A stretch of DNA of 15,063 bases from Bacteroidales bacterium (lineage in GTDB: Bacteria; Bacteroidota; Bacteroidia; Bacteroidales; WCHB1-69), in NCBI GenBank assembly GCA_031257735.1, contig JAIROC010000331.1:1-15063 (forward strand), written 5' to 3'. Position 1 is the first letter of the stretch. Every line of letters begins with the position of its first letter. The notes under the pieces are model-generated. The model was not told the origin of the DNA. It saw only the letters and a list, made by a program, of their open reading frames with translations, and searched no databases. The position numbers and the translations under genes were made by a program. This document shows, piece by piece, positions 8,575 to 15,063 of the stretch.

Positions 8575-8619
8575 TCCCATTTTTATCTACTTTTACCTAC
8601 TTTTTCCCATTTTTTCCCA
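8575..8619 (-). promoter_or_regulatory. Probable MraZ operator: five 5-bp boxes at 10-bp period
   Basis: On the minus strand, five 5-bp boxes begin exactly 10 bp apart with 5-bp A-rich spacers: TGGGA (8615-8619), TGGGA (8605-8609), TAGGT (8595-8599), TAGAT (8585-8589) and TGGGA (8575-8579). MraZ of other bacteria binds direct repeats of TGGGN separated by 5 bp. Three boxes match exactly and the two inner ones are degenerate. The array ends 27 bp before the mraZ ATG. Confidence 0.8.
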
Positions 8620-8797
8620 AGTCGGTCGAAAAAAAAATGAGAGAAAACCCCATACTTTTTTTTCAACAACTCCCTTTTTGTCGCCATTTTCCCGACAACG
8701 TAGGGTAAAAATACACTATAAATGAATACTTATAAATTTAACACACTCTCATAATCAATTAATTACAAAATAATTTAGTTTGTCTATTTCTCGGCTG

Positions 8798-8805
8798 CAA
8801 ATATA
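8798..8805 (-). promoter_or_regulatory. Possible -7 element for the mraZ operon
   Basis: The minus strand reads TATATTTG, matching the Bacteroidetes -7 consensus TAnnTTTG. It is the only exact match between mraZ and 8805. It would give a leader of about 240 nt that contains the MraZ boxes. No clear TTG -33 element lies at the usual distance, so this is tentative. Confidence 0.3.
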
Positions 8806-9092
8806 TAATTTTTTTTTTAATTAATCTACGTTTTGTCGAAAAAAAAAGAACTTTTTTTCAACATAGCTATTCATGATAATTCTATCTAATTGATTTCCAA
8901 TTGAATTTCAAATGTTTTCACGGTAAAATATTTTTGGAAAATAAAATTAGTCAATAATCAATAGCAAGAAAAATAATTGCTATCTCATTTTTTTGCCATT
9001 ATCAGAGAACTTTCTCCATGTAATTCCAAGTTTTCGATTAAGAACTATCCATATTTTTTCTTATCATTATTTGACTTGTCTGTACTTGCCAC

Positions 9093-9157
9093 AGAATAAT
9101 ATAAAACAGAAATACAGTTATATTTCTGTATGTCTGTTTTATAAGGTTTCTTATTCT
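9093..9157. repeat. Long imperfect inverted repeat (hairpin 1)
   Basis: Arms at 9101-9117 and 9126-9142 pair over 17 bp with one mismatch around an 8-nt loop. After a bulge of 1 nt on one side and 8 nt on the other, AGAATAA (9093-9099) pairs with TTATTCT (9151-9157). Read on the minus strand it is followed by a moderately T-rich stretch, so it may end dinB transcription about 200 bp after the stop. A MITE-like or small-RNA origin is also possible. Confidence 0.6.
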
Positions 9158-9160
9158 ATG

Positions 9161-9197
9161 CAATGAATAATTAGTATTTCCTTGGTATTAATCATTG
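9161..9197. repeat. Imperfect inverted repeat (hairpin 2)
   Basis: CAATGAATAAT (9161-9171) pairs with ATTAATCATTG (9187-9197), 10 of 11 positions, around a 15-nt loop. It lies 3 bp from hairpin 1. The function is unknown. Confidence 0.5.
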
Positions 9198-9359
9198 TCT
9201 TTTCTCTATCTCAACCTATCTATAATAGGAATTATTGATACTTTATTTATCCTTATAATTACAGCCAATAGTTAGAGGAAAACTCCCTTAAGAATCATGT
9301 CTAAATATTTAGTGTTTTTCGTGCAACTATTTTTATCACAGATAACAAAGATTTATCCT

Positions 9360-10439
9360 TTAAAAGTTAAGTGTAAGTTGTATTTCAGGTATATTGGTTT
9401 CATCGGTGAAATTGGTAAGCGTCAATCCGAGTAAACGTATTTTTTTTTGCTCAATATTCATCTCTGACAGTAATTGTATGCTTGCATTATGCAGTTGTTC
9501 TGTATTGAAATATGATATAGCATGAGAAAAAGTCATACCATGCGTTACCTGTTTGAAGTCATGGAATTTCATCTTTAATATCAGTGTTTTTCCCTTGTAA
9601 TTTCCTTCCTTTAAATGAGCAATCAATTCCTGTTCAATGTTATTTAGAGCAGATAATATCTCATCTCTCGTTTGTAAATCAACAGGAAAAGTACGTTCAA
9701 CACCTATTGACTTTCGTTCTCTGTTGGCTTCTACCTGCCTATTATCAATCCCCCTGACAACATCGTAAAAATACATTCCCGATTTTCCAAAATGACGAAT
9801 TAAAAAATGTCTATCTTGCGCCTTTAATTCCTTACCATTGGTAATTCCCATAGTTCTCATTTTTTGTGCCGTTATTTTTCCTATTCCGAAAAATTTTTCT
9901 ATGGGAAGTTGTTCCAAAAAAGCAATAGCGTCTTGAGGTTTAATCAAATAAAACCCATCAGGTTTGTTCATATCGGAAGCTATTTTTGCAAGGAATTTGT
10001 TATATGAAATACCTGCAGAAGCCGTTAAAAAAGTTTCTTCCTTTATTCTTTTTTTTATTTCCTTAGCAATAAGCGAAGCAGACGGCATATTCTTTTTGTT
10101 GTTGGTTACATCCAAAAAAGCTTCATCCAAAGAAAGCGGTTCTACCAAATTAGTATATTCTATAAAAATTTCTCTTATCTGCGCAGAAACAGCTCTATAA
10201 ACATCAAATCGCGCAGGAACAAATACCAATTGAGGACATCTCTTTAAGGCAGTAACGCTTGGCATGGCTGAAAAAACACCGTATTTCCTTGCTTCATAAC
10301 TTGCCGCAGCTACCACACCTCTGTCTTTGGCTCTTCCAACAGCAACAGGTTTTCCTTGTAATTCAGGAAAATCTCGCTGTTCAATAGAGGCATAGAATGC
10401 ATCCATATCTATATGTATTATTTTACGTATTTGCTGCAT
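9360..10439 (-). CDS. dinB: DNA polymerase IV (Y-family, DinB)
   Basis: This is an error-prone translesion polymerase that extends past damaged bases. The 359 aa are full length. The palm motif IIHIDMDAFY gives the metal-binding D11 and D13, with Y16 as the likely steric gate. SYEARKYGVFSAMP is the conserved finger segment, and LSLDEAFLD supplies D105 and E106. SAGISYNKFLAKIASDMNKP and the FFGIGKITAQKM helix-hairpin-helix follow, then the little-finger domain. The C-terminus, QLTLNF, is a good sliding-clamp binding motif. All catalytic residues are present. It stands alone on the minus strand, divergent from the M16 protease. I saw no SOS-type operator that I could defend. Confidence 0.96.
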   Translation of the reverse strand: MQQIRKIIHIDMDAFYASIEQRDFPELQGKPVAVGRAKDRGVVAAASYEARKYGVFSAMPSVTALKRCPQLVFVPARFDVYRAVSAQIREIFIEYTNLVEPLSLDEAFLDVTNNKKNMPSASLIAKEIKKRIKEETFLTASAGISYNKFLAKIASDMNKPDGFYLIKPQDAIAFLEQLPIEKFFGIGKITAQKMRTMGITNGKELKAQDRHFLIRHFGKSGMYFYDVVRGIDNRQVEANRERKSIGVERTFPVDLQTRDEILSALNNIEQELIAHLKEGNYKGKTLILKMKFHDFKQVTHGMTFSHAISYFNTEQLHNASIQLLSEMNIEQKKIRLLGLTLTNFTDETNIPEIQLTLNF

Positions 10440-10729
10440 TGTATTATAAATTGTAATTATAACAATTGATTAACGCATTTTATTGTCATTTTTATCTATC
10501 CCGTAGTCATTTGTCAAGTAAATACATTATCTACCTAAATTCTGATTTAGTCTAATCAATATTTCACGTATCAAGGCGTATCAAGATATCAATGCAGAAT
10601 GACAAAAAGATATTTGTAAATATATGTATATCAATATAAATTTTACCATACGAAAAATGGAAATTATTGCCAAAATACATCCTATAAAAAAACATTCAAA
10701 TATATCGATAATAGTATCTTTTTTTTTGC

Positions 10730-10737
10730 TACTTTTG
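10730..10737 (+). promoter_or_regulatory. Possible -7 element of the M16 protease gene
   Basis: TACTTTTG matches the Bacteroidetes TAnnTTTG consensus. It would place the transcript start near 10745, with a leader of about 70 nt. No good TTG -33 element is visible at the usual 19-21 bp spacing, as the upstream stretch is mostly T. Confidence 0.35.
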
Positions 10738-10774
10738 TACGTCGTCTTTTTGATAATTTTGATAAGATGACGTA
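10738..10774. repeat. Inverted repeat in the M16 protease leader
   Basis: TACGTCGTCT (10738-10747) pairs with AGATGACGTA (10765-10774), 9 of 10 positions, around a 17-nt loop made of the duplicated unit TTTTGATAA. It begins one base after the proposed -7 element, so it could be an operator or a leader hairpin. Confidence 0.5.
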
Positions 10775-10817
10775 GTAAAAAATATAATTACAATTTAAAT
10801 TTAACGCTTATATGTAT

Positions 10818-13721
10818 ATGAGAAAAATCGTTATTATAGGGTTTATCTATTCGATACTGGTAGGTAGCCTTTTAGCACAAAAACAGTACAAATATGAAAG
10901 TGTTCCTAACGATCCTATGAAGGTTCGTATTTATACATTGGACAATGGATTAAAAGTGTATATGTCCGTAAATAAAGAGGAACCCAAAATTCAAATCACT
11001 ATTGCCACTAATGCAGGCAGTAAATTAGATCCATCGGAAACGACAGGTCTAGCACACTATTTTGAACACTTAATGTTCAAGGGGACAACCAAGTTCGGGA
11101 CAACAAATTGGGAAGTAGAAGAACCTCTTCTTAATCAGATTGAGGAACTTTTTGAATTGTATCGAAAAACAACAGATGAGAAAGAACGTACACGTATCTA
11201 TGCGCAAATCGACAGTATTTCTCAAATCGCTTCCTCTTATGCTATTCCCAATGAGTATGACAAATTAATGTCTATCATTGGCTCATCGGGAACAAATGCA
11301 AGTACTTGGGTGGATTTTACAAATTATTATGAAAACATTCCATCCAATCAGTTTGAAAATTTTCTGATAATTCAGGCAGACCGTTTTCAAAATCCTGTTA
11401 TTAGATTGTTCCATACCGAATTGGAAACTATTTATGAGGAAAAGAATATGACCCTTACACAAGACCGTCGCAGGGTAAACACTGCTTTAATGGAGGGATT
11501 ATTTTCCAAACATCCTTATGGAACACAAACAACAATAGGAACACAGGAACATTTGAGAAATCCGTCTATTACAAATGTAAAGAATTTTTTCAAAACCTAT
11601 TATGTACCTAACAATATGGCATTTGTTATGGCGGGAGATTTTGATCCTGATGAATGTATCTCTTTAATAGATAAATATTTTGGACAGATGAAATCATCTC
11701 CGATTCCTGAATTTACCTTTGAACAGGAAGACCCTATCACTTCTCCTGTCGTAAAAGAAGTAGTGGGTAAAGATGCTGAAAATCTCACTATGGCATGGAG
11801 ATTGGGTAATCCGCTTTCAGAAGAGATTCCTGTAATGATTTTAGCCGAAATGATACTTACCAATGGACATGCCGGTCTCGTGGATTTGAATATTAATCAA
11901 AAACAACGTTTACTGAATGCAGGTTCAGCGCCATTTGAGCTTCATGATTATGTGGCTATGACAATGTTCGGAAGTCCTAAAAAAGGTCAAACCTTAGAGG
12001 AAGTTCGGGATATTCTTTTAGAACAGATTGATTCGTTACAAAATGGATCGTTTCCTGATTGGTTATTACAGGCATGTATCAATGATTTGCGTTTACGTGC
12101 AATTGAATCGTATAAATCAAATTCGGGGCGTGTTGATGCAATGGAAGAAGCATTTTATTTGGATATTCCATGGACAAAAAAAGTAAATGCACTGGATGAG
12201 TTAGAAAAAATAACCAAAGAACAAATTATGGATTTTGCTAAAAAATATTTACGCAGAGATAATTATGTTATTGTTTATAAACGTCAGGGTAAACCAACAG
12301 ACATCGAAAAGGTGAAAAAACCAAAAATTACCCCTCTCAAAATAAACAGAGACAGTAAAAGTGATTTTGTCAAAATGATAGAGGATAGAAAAGTTCCGGA
12401 TATACAGCCTGTTTTTGTTGATGTACAAAAAGATATACATAGCGTAAATGCACAAAATGATGTTAAGGTATATTATACCAAAAATGAAGATAATGATGCA
12501 TTTTACTTATTCTATATTATAGATATGGGTTCTTATCAGGATCGTTATTTTGACATCGCAAGCGATTATATAACCTATCTTGGAACAGATAAATATACTC
12601 CCGAACAAATTAAACAGGAATTTTATAAAATAGGTTGTTCCTTTACAATGTCTACTTCGTCAGACCGTAGCTTTATCACTATTTCAGGTTTGTCAAAGAA
12701 TATGGAAGAAGGTATGAAATTGTTTGAACATCTGTTACAGAATGCAAAACCTAATCAGGAAGCATTGAATAATTTGGTGAGCGATATACTTAAATCTCGC
12801 GAAAATGCAAAAAATAATCAAAGAGCAATTATTTCTTATTTGACTACCTACGGAATATATGGACCAAATTCACCTGCACAATATACGCAACTGTCGGCAA
12901 AGGAATTAAATGCGCTTACTCCTGATATGTTGATTGCTAAATTAAAGGAGTGGATGACTTACAAACAGTTTGCTATTTATCATGGTCCGGAATCTTCTGA
13001 TAAAGTTATAGCCGCTATTAATACAATACATAATCCCAAAGACTTAAAAGAAGTTCCTGCTCCGAAAATATTTACGGAAAGCGTTCCTTCTAAAGATCAG
13101 GTTTATGTTGTACATTATGAAGCTCCTCAAGTAACTTATTATTCCTTTTCTTTTGGAAATAAGTATCAAAGAGAACTTACGCCTGTAATCCGATTATACA
13201 ACGAATACTTTGGCGGAAGTATGAATTCTATTGTATTTCAAGAATTACGCGAAGCGCGTGCATTGGCATACGGAGCAGGCGCTCAATATACATCACCGGG
13301 AAGATTGAATCAATTGCATACTAATTTGTGTTATATTGCCTGCGGAACTGACAAACTAAAACAGGCTCTTGAGGCTTTTGATGAATTATTATTGAATATG
13401 CCCGAAAACGAAGCCTCTTTTACCATTGCTAAAGATGCTGTTATAAGTTCATACAAAACCAATCGTATTTCGCCGGAAAATTTGGTTTGGACGTATTTAT
13501 CTTGGCAAAGATTAGGATTAAACGAAGATCCACGCAAAGAAAATTTTGAAAAAATACAGACCCTGAACTTTGCGGATATTAAACAATTCCAACAGGAATA
13601 TGTAACTAATAAACCAAGAACATTTGTTGTACTTGGAAATACAAAGGAAATGGATATGAAATTCCTGAAAAAAATAGGCAAACTAAAAGTACTTACATTG
13701 GAAGAGGTTTTCGGATTCTAA
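10818..13721 (+). CDS. Secreted M16 family zinc metalloprotease (pitrilysin/insulinase-like)
   Basis: This large two-half M16 peptidase has about 967 aa, close to pitrilysin (962). The inverted zinc motif HxxEH is HYFEH (residues 82-86 counted from the ATG at 10812). The distal glutamate lies in ELETIYEE (203-210), with E210 matching the third zinc ligand. The C-terminal inactive-like half is complete, with the family RxxALAYG segment near residue 818. A signal peptide is clear: basic start, hydrophobic core, and SLLA before QKQ. I prefer the ATG at 10818 because it gives the MRK start typical of signal peptides; an ATG two codons earlier is also possible. It probably degrades peptides in the periplasm. 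It is monocistronic, with its own terminator. Confidence 0.93.
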   Translation: MRKIVIIGFIYSILVGSLLAQKQYKYESVPNDPMKVRIYTLDNGLKVYMSVNKEEPKIQITIATNAGSKLDPSETTGLAHYFEHLMFKGTTKFGTTNWEVEEPLLNQIEELFELYRKTTDEKERTRIYAQIDSISQIASSYAIPNEYDKLMSIIGSSGTNASTWVDFTNYYENIPSNQFENFLIIQADRFQNPVIRLFHTELETIYEEKNMTLTQDRRRVNTALMEGLFSKHPYGTQTTIGTQEHLRNPSITNVKNFFKTYYVPNNMAFVMAGDFDPDECISLIDKYFGQMKSSPIPEFTFEQEDPITSPVVKEVVGKDAENLTMAWRLGNPLSEEIPVMILAEMILTNGHAGLVDLNINQKQRLLNAGSAPFELHDYVAMTMFGSPKKGQTLEEVRDILLEQIDSLQNGSFPDWLLQACINDLRLRAIESYKSNSGRVDAMEEAFYLDIPWTKKVNALDELEKITKEQIMDFAKKYLRRDNYVIVYKRQGKPTDIEKVKKPKITPLKINRDSKSDFVKMIEDRKVPDIQPVFVDVQKDIHSVNAQNDVKVYYTKNEDNDAFYLFYIIDMGSYQDRYFDIASDYITYLGTDKYTPEQIKQEFYKIGCSFTMSTSSDRSFITISGLSKNMEEGMKLFEHLLQNAKPNQEALNNLVSDILKSRENAKNNQRAIISYLTTYGIYGPNSPAQYTQLSAKELNALTPDMLIAKLKEWMTYKQFAIYHGPESSDKVIAAINTIHNPKDLKEVPAPKIFTESVPSKDQVYVVHYEAPQVTYYSFSFGNKYQRELTPVIRLYNEYFGGSMNSIVFQELREARALAYGAGAQYTSPGRLNQLHTNLCYIACGTDKLKQALEAFDELLLNMPENEASFTIAKDAVISSYKTNRISPENLVWTYLSWQRLGLNEDPRKENFEKIQTLNFADIKQFQQEYVTNKPRTFVVLGNTKEMDMKFLKKIGKLKVLTLEEVFGF

Positions 13722-13746
13722 TATTATGCTTGCCTTTACTAAAAAG

Positions 13747-13779
13747 AAACTGTCTGACTATTCGGACAGTTTTTTTTTT
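13747..13779 (+). terminator. Intrinsic terminator of the M16 protease gene
   Basis: AAACTGTCTGA (13747-13757) pairs with TCGGACAGTTT (13762-13772), with one G-U pair, around the 4-nt loop CTAT. It is followed by an unbroken T-run. It begins 26 bp after the stop codon. Confidence 0.92.
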
Positions 13780-14086
13780 AGTTTGATTAGAAGTCTCTGT
13801 ATGTGCTGTCTTGGGAGGAAGCAATAGCAAAGGCGAGATTACGACACACAGTAATTATACGAATGTTATATCTTATGTCATCATAAGTCAAAATCATATA
13901 TTAAATACAAAAGGTTTATTGAGGCGCTGATAATTTTCATCTACTAATGATGTATTTATACTGCTGGTGCGTTAACTTCCAAATTTACTTTATAATGAAT
14001 AGAACTATAAATACATATTGTCCATTTTTGATTTTTCGATTTGACTTGATTTGAAATTATAATTTTTCATCCTCAAGCGTAGAATT

Positions 14087-14212
14087 ATACATACAGGTAA
14101 ATATGTTTTCTATCAAGTAGTAGAATGGGTAAATAAATATGAGTATGAGAAATGTGTTAAACGACACTCCGACAACTATCATGTATGCGCACTAAATTAC
14201 TGGAATCAATAA
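14087..14212 (+). pseudogene. Remnant of an IS4-type transposase N-terminus (DUF4372-like)
   Basis: One frame reads HTGKYVFYQVVEWVNKY, then EYEKCVKRHSDNYHV, then ALNYWNQ and a TAA stop (14210-14212). This resembles the DUF4372 N-terminal domain of Bacteroidetes IS4-family transposases: GKxVFxQ, F-D-x-x-V-x-K/R-Y, NYxV, W-x-Q. The expected ATG just before HTGK is ATA (14087-14089). Just after the stop, the same frame continues FGNCYGRSS, which may be the eroded next segment. No further transposase sequence or terminal inverted repeats were found, so the element is a dead fragment. Confidence 0.7.
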
Positions 14213-14411
14213 TTCGGGAATTGTTACGGACGCTCAAGTCAATCAAAATGTCAAAGAATTTCAATATGATTCATTTGTCAAGATGAATTAATTATTAACA
14301 CACTAACAATATTTTCACAACAACAGTTCTTATGTCTTATTGAATGGTGATTACTGTAGAAAAAGCAATAACTATTTAGTTACCAAGGTAATTATTTTAC
14401 ATCAAAAGATA

Positions 14412-14823
14412 ATTTCGTCAGAAATTATAGCGATTTCATCGGAAATTATTGCCATTTCGTCAGGCAGCATGGCGATTTCATCGGCTACTGTTGTCATTTC
14501 GTCATGATACTATTGTCATTTCGTCAGTCGCTATTGCCATTTCGTCAGGTATCATTGCCATTTCGTCAGTCGTTATTGTCATTTCGTCAGGCATTATTGT
14601 CATTTCGTCAGTCGTTATTGTCATTTCGTCAAACACCATTGCCATTTCATCGGAAACTATTGCCATTTCATCGGAAACTATTATCGTGTCATCAGAAACT
14701 ATTATAGTGTCATCGGAAACTATTATAGTGTCATCGGAAACTGTTATCGTGTCATTAGAAACTGTTATCGTGTTATCGGAAACTGTTATAGTGTCATCGG
14801 AAACTGTTATAGTGTCATCGGAA
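14412..14823. repeat. 21-bp minisatellite, about 19.5 units
   Basis: Units begin every 21 bp from 14412, with one 22-bp unit (14496-14517) that holds one extra base. The left units (1-11) follow ATTTCGTCAG plus a variable block of about 4 bp plus TATTGTC or close variants. The right units (14-20) follow GTGTCATCGGAAACTRTTAT and are almost identical. Units 2, 4, 12 and 13 are intermediate. Because 21 is a multiple of 3, frames stay open on both strands. Confidence 0.95.
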
Positions 14824-14834
14824 TAAATCATCAT
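14502..14834 (-). CDS. Possible heptapeptide-repeat protein encoded by the minisatellite (doubtful)
   Basis: On the minus strand an ATG just outside the array (14832-14834) opens MMIY followed by 15 heptads, from SDDTITV at the start to TDEMTIV at the end. It stops where the 22-bp unit shifts the frame. Removing one base there would keep the frame open through the remaining units to a TGA at 14402-14404, giving 143 aa. No ribosome site or domain supports translation. A plus-strand frame (14449-14826) is open over the same array, so openness alone proves little. I list it because start and restored stop both lie just outside the repeats. Confidence 0.2.
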   Translation of the reverse strand: MMIYSDDTITVSDDTITVSDNTITVSNDTITVSDDTIIVSDDTIIVSDDTIIVSDEMAIVSDEMAMVFDEMTITTDEMTIMPDEMTITTDEMAMIPDEMAIATDEMTIVS

Positions 14835-14989
14835 GAATTTATGTTACGATATAATAGCTCTATGTAAAATTATTATTTCGAGATACCAATTAATGTTTTC
14901 AAATAATCAGTGTCTGTCTATAATGTCCGCATAACGCCGTCATTAATTGAAGTTCTTGATGCATAATTTTTTGCGCTAAATTTTCTTGT

Positions 14990-15063
14990 CTACTTTGTAC
15001 TATAAGGATAGACTTTGAGCGCTTCTTCCAGACATTTCATAGCAGCCTTCATATCATTTGTAT
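14990..15063 (-). CDS. C-terminal end of a TPR-like protein (cut by the window edge)
   Basis: Only the last 23 codons and a TAG stop (14990-14992) are inside the window. They read TNDMKAAMKCLEEALKVYP followed by YSTK. The pattern of A-x-x-C/Y-x-x-x-A-L-x-x-x-P is that of the second helix of a tetratricopeptide repeat. TPR proteins bind partner proteins; which one this is cannot be told from so short a piece. Confidence 0.5.
   Translation of the reverse strand, partial: TNDMKAAMKCLEEALKVYPYSTK

Larger units (their letters stand above)
8549..9359. other. Gene-free region between mraZ and dinB
   Basis: No convincing gene is present in about 810 bp. The right-hand third of the mraZ side holds the MraZ boxes and the possible -7 element. 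Between 8880 and 9090 the sequence is AT-rich with stops in all frames and a short hairpin with 7-bp arms (8961-8967 and 8977-8983). Two longer hairpins follow at 9093-9157 and 9161-9197. A perfect 12-bp palindrome CTAAATATTTAG sits at 9301-9312, 48 bp after the dinB stop on its strand. No classic terminator with a long T-run was found after dinB. Confidence 0.6.
10440..10817. promoter_or_regulatory. Divergent intergenic region between dinB and the M16 protease
   Basis: This AT-rich region must carry both promoters. For dinB, the minus strand has TATATTTG at 10697-10704, an exact TAnnTTTG match about 260 bp before the ATG. For the protease, TACTTTTG lies on the plus strand at 10730-10737. Other small structures are two copies of CGTATCAAG (10567-10575 and 10577-10585), the inverted repeat CTAAAT/ATTTAG near 10535-10550, and AATTGT/ACAATT near 10450-10468. 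No gene is visible. Confidence 0.45.
13780..14989. other. Decayed accessory region without an intact gene
   Basis: About 1.2 kb between the terminator and the gene at the right edge. From 13780 to 14086 I recognise nothing: one plus-strand frame stays open for about 40 codons from near 13795, without a start or a known motif. A transposase remnant spans 14087-14212. Sequence from 14213 to 14411 has stops in all frames. The 21-bp minisatellite covers 14412-14823. From 14824 to 14989 nothing is recognisable. Confidence 0.6.

Noticed and set aside
8961..8983. A hairpin (ATAGCAA/TTGCTAT) followed by a T-run on the plus strand, like a terminator.
   Set aside because: The stem is 7 bp and AT-rich, and no plus-strand gene lies upstream of it.
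8900..9090. A decayed gene between mraZ and dinB.
   Set aside because: Both strands have frequent stops, and no translated stretch resembled a known family.
10489..10517. TTGACA and TAAAAA spaced 17 bp on the minus strand upstream of dinB, like an E. coli sigma-70 promoter.
   Set aside because: Bacteroidetes primary sigma factor uses TTG/TAnnTTTG elements, and the -10 match is only 4 of 6.
13795..13932. A plus-strand frame open for about 40 codons, including VCAVLGGSNSKGEITT.
   Set aside because: It has no convincing start or ribosome site and no motif I recognise. Open stretches of this size occur by chance.
14412..14823. A CRISPR array, since short constant parts alternate with variable blocks.
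   Set aside because: The unit is only 21 bp with variable blocks of about 4 bp, and there are no cas genes. This is a minisatellite.
14449..14826. A 125-codon plus-strand frame over the minisatellite.
   Set aside because: Its start lies inside a repeat unit and its openness follows from the 21-bp unit length. The minus-strand frame is somewhat better placed, and even that is doubtful.

Overview
The window looks like a chromosomal segment from a low-GC member of the Bacteroidetes, probably Bacteroidales. The evidence is the gene order of its division and cell-wall (dcw) cluster, an MraY with the Bacteroidetes-type insertion, a division PBP ending in a PASTA domain, TAnnTTTG-type -7 elements and a remnant of a DUF4372/IS4-type transposase. 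The sequence is very AT-rich, and several features point to genome erosion, as in host-restricted lineages. The organism cannot be named from the sequence alone.

Positions 1-8548 hold a tightly packed minus-strand operon. In transcription order it is mraZ, rsmH (mraW), an ftsL-like gene, ftsI (division transpeptidase with PASTA domain), murE, mraY, a truncated murD, and ftsW, which runs almost to the left edge; murG would be expected next. Gaps are 1-45 bp or genes overlap. Upstream of mraZ lie five 5-bp boxes at an exact 10-bp period (TGGGA or close variants), the expected form of an MraZ operator.

Two genes in this operon are abnormal. MurD is reduced to its C-terminal domain (181 aa instead of about 440) with several substrate-binding positions changed. 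FtsI keeps its nucleophile motif (STFK) and KTGT but has YPN where the SxN motif should be. MraY, MurE, RsmH and FtsW look intact. The UDP-MurNAc-peptide pathway and septal cross-linking may therefore be eroding, rewired, or backed up by genes elsewhere.

Positions 8549-9359 are gene-free: the mraZ control region followed by AT-rich sequence with two neighbouring long hairpins. dinB (DNA polymerase IV) follows on the minus strand (9360-10439). A divergent intergenic region of about 370 bp separates it from a plus-strand M16 (pitrilysin-like) secreted zinc protease (10818-13721) that ends in a clear intrinsic terminator.

Positions 13780-15063 look like a decayed accessory region. It holds a start-less, stop-interrupted piece of an IS4-type transposase, a minisatellite of about 19.5 units of 21 bp (14412-14823) that stays open as heptapeptide repeats, and at the right edge the last codons of a minus-strand TPR-like protein.
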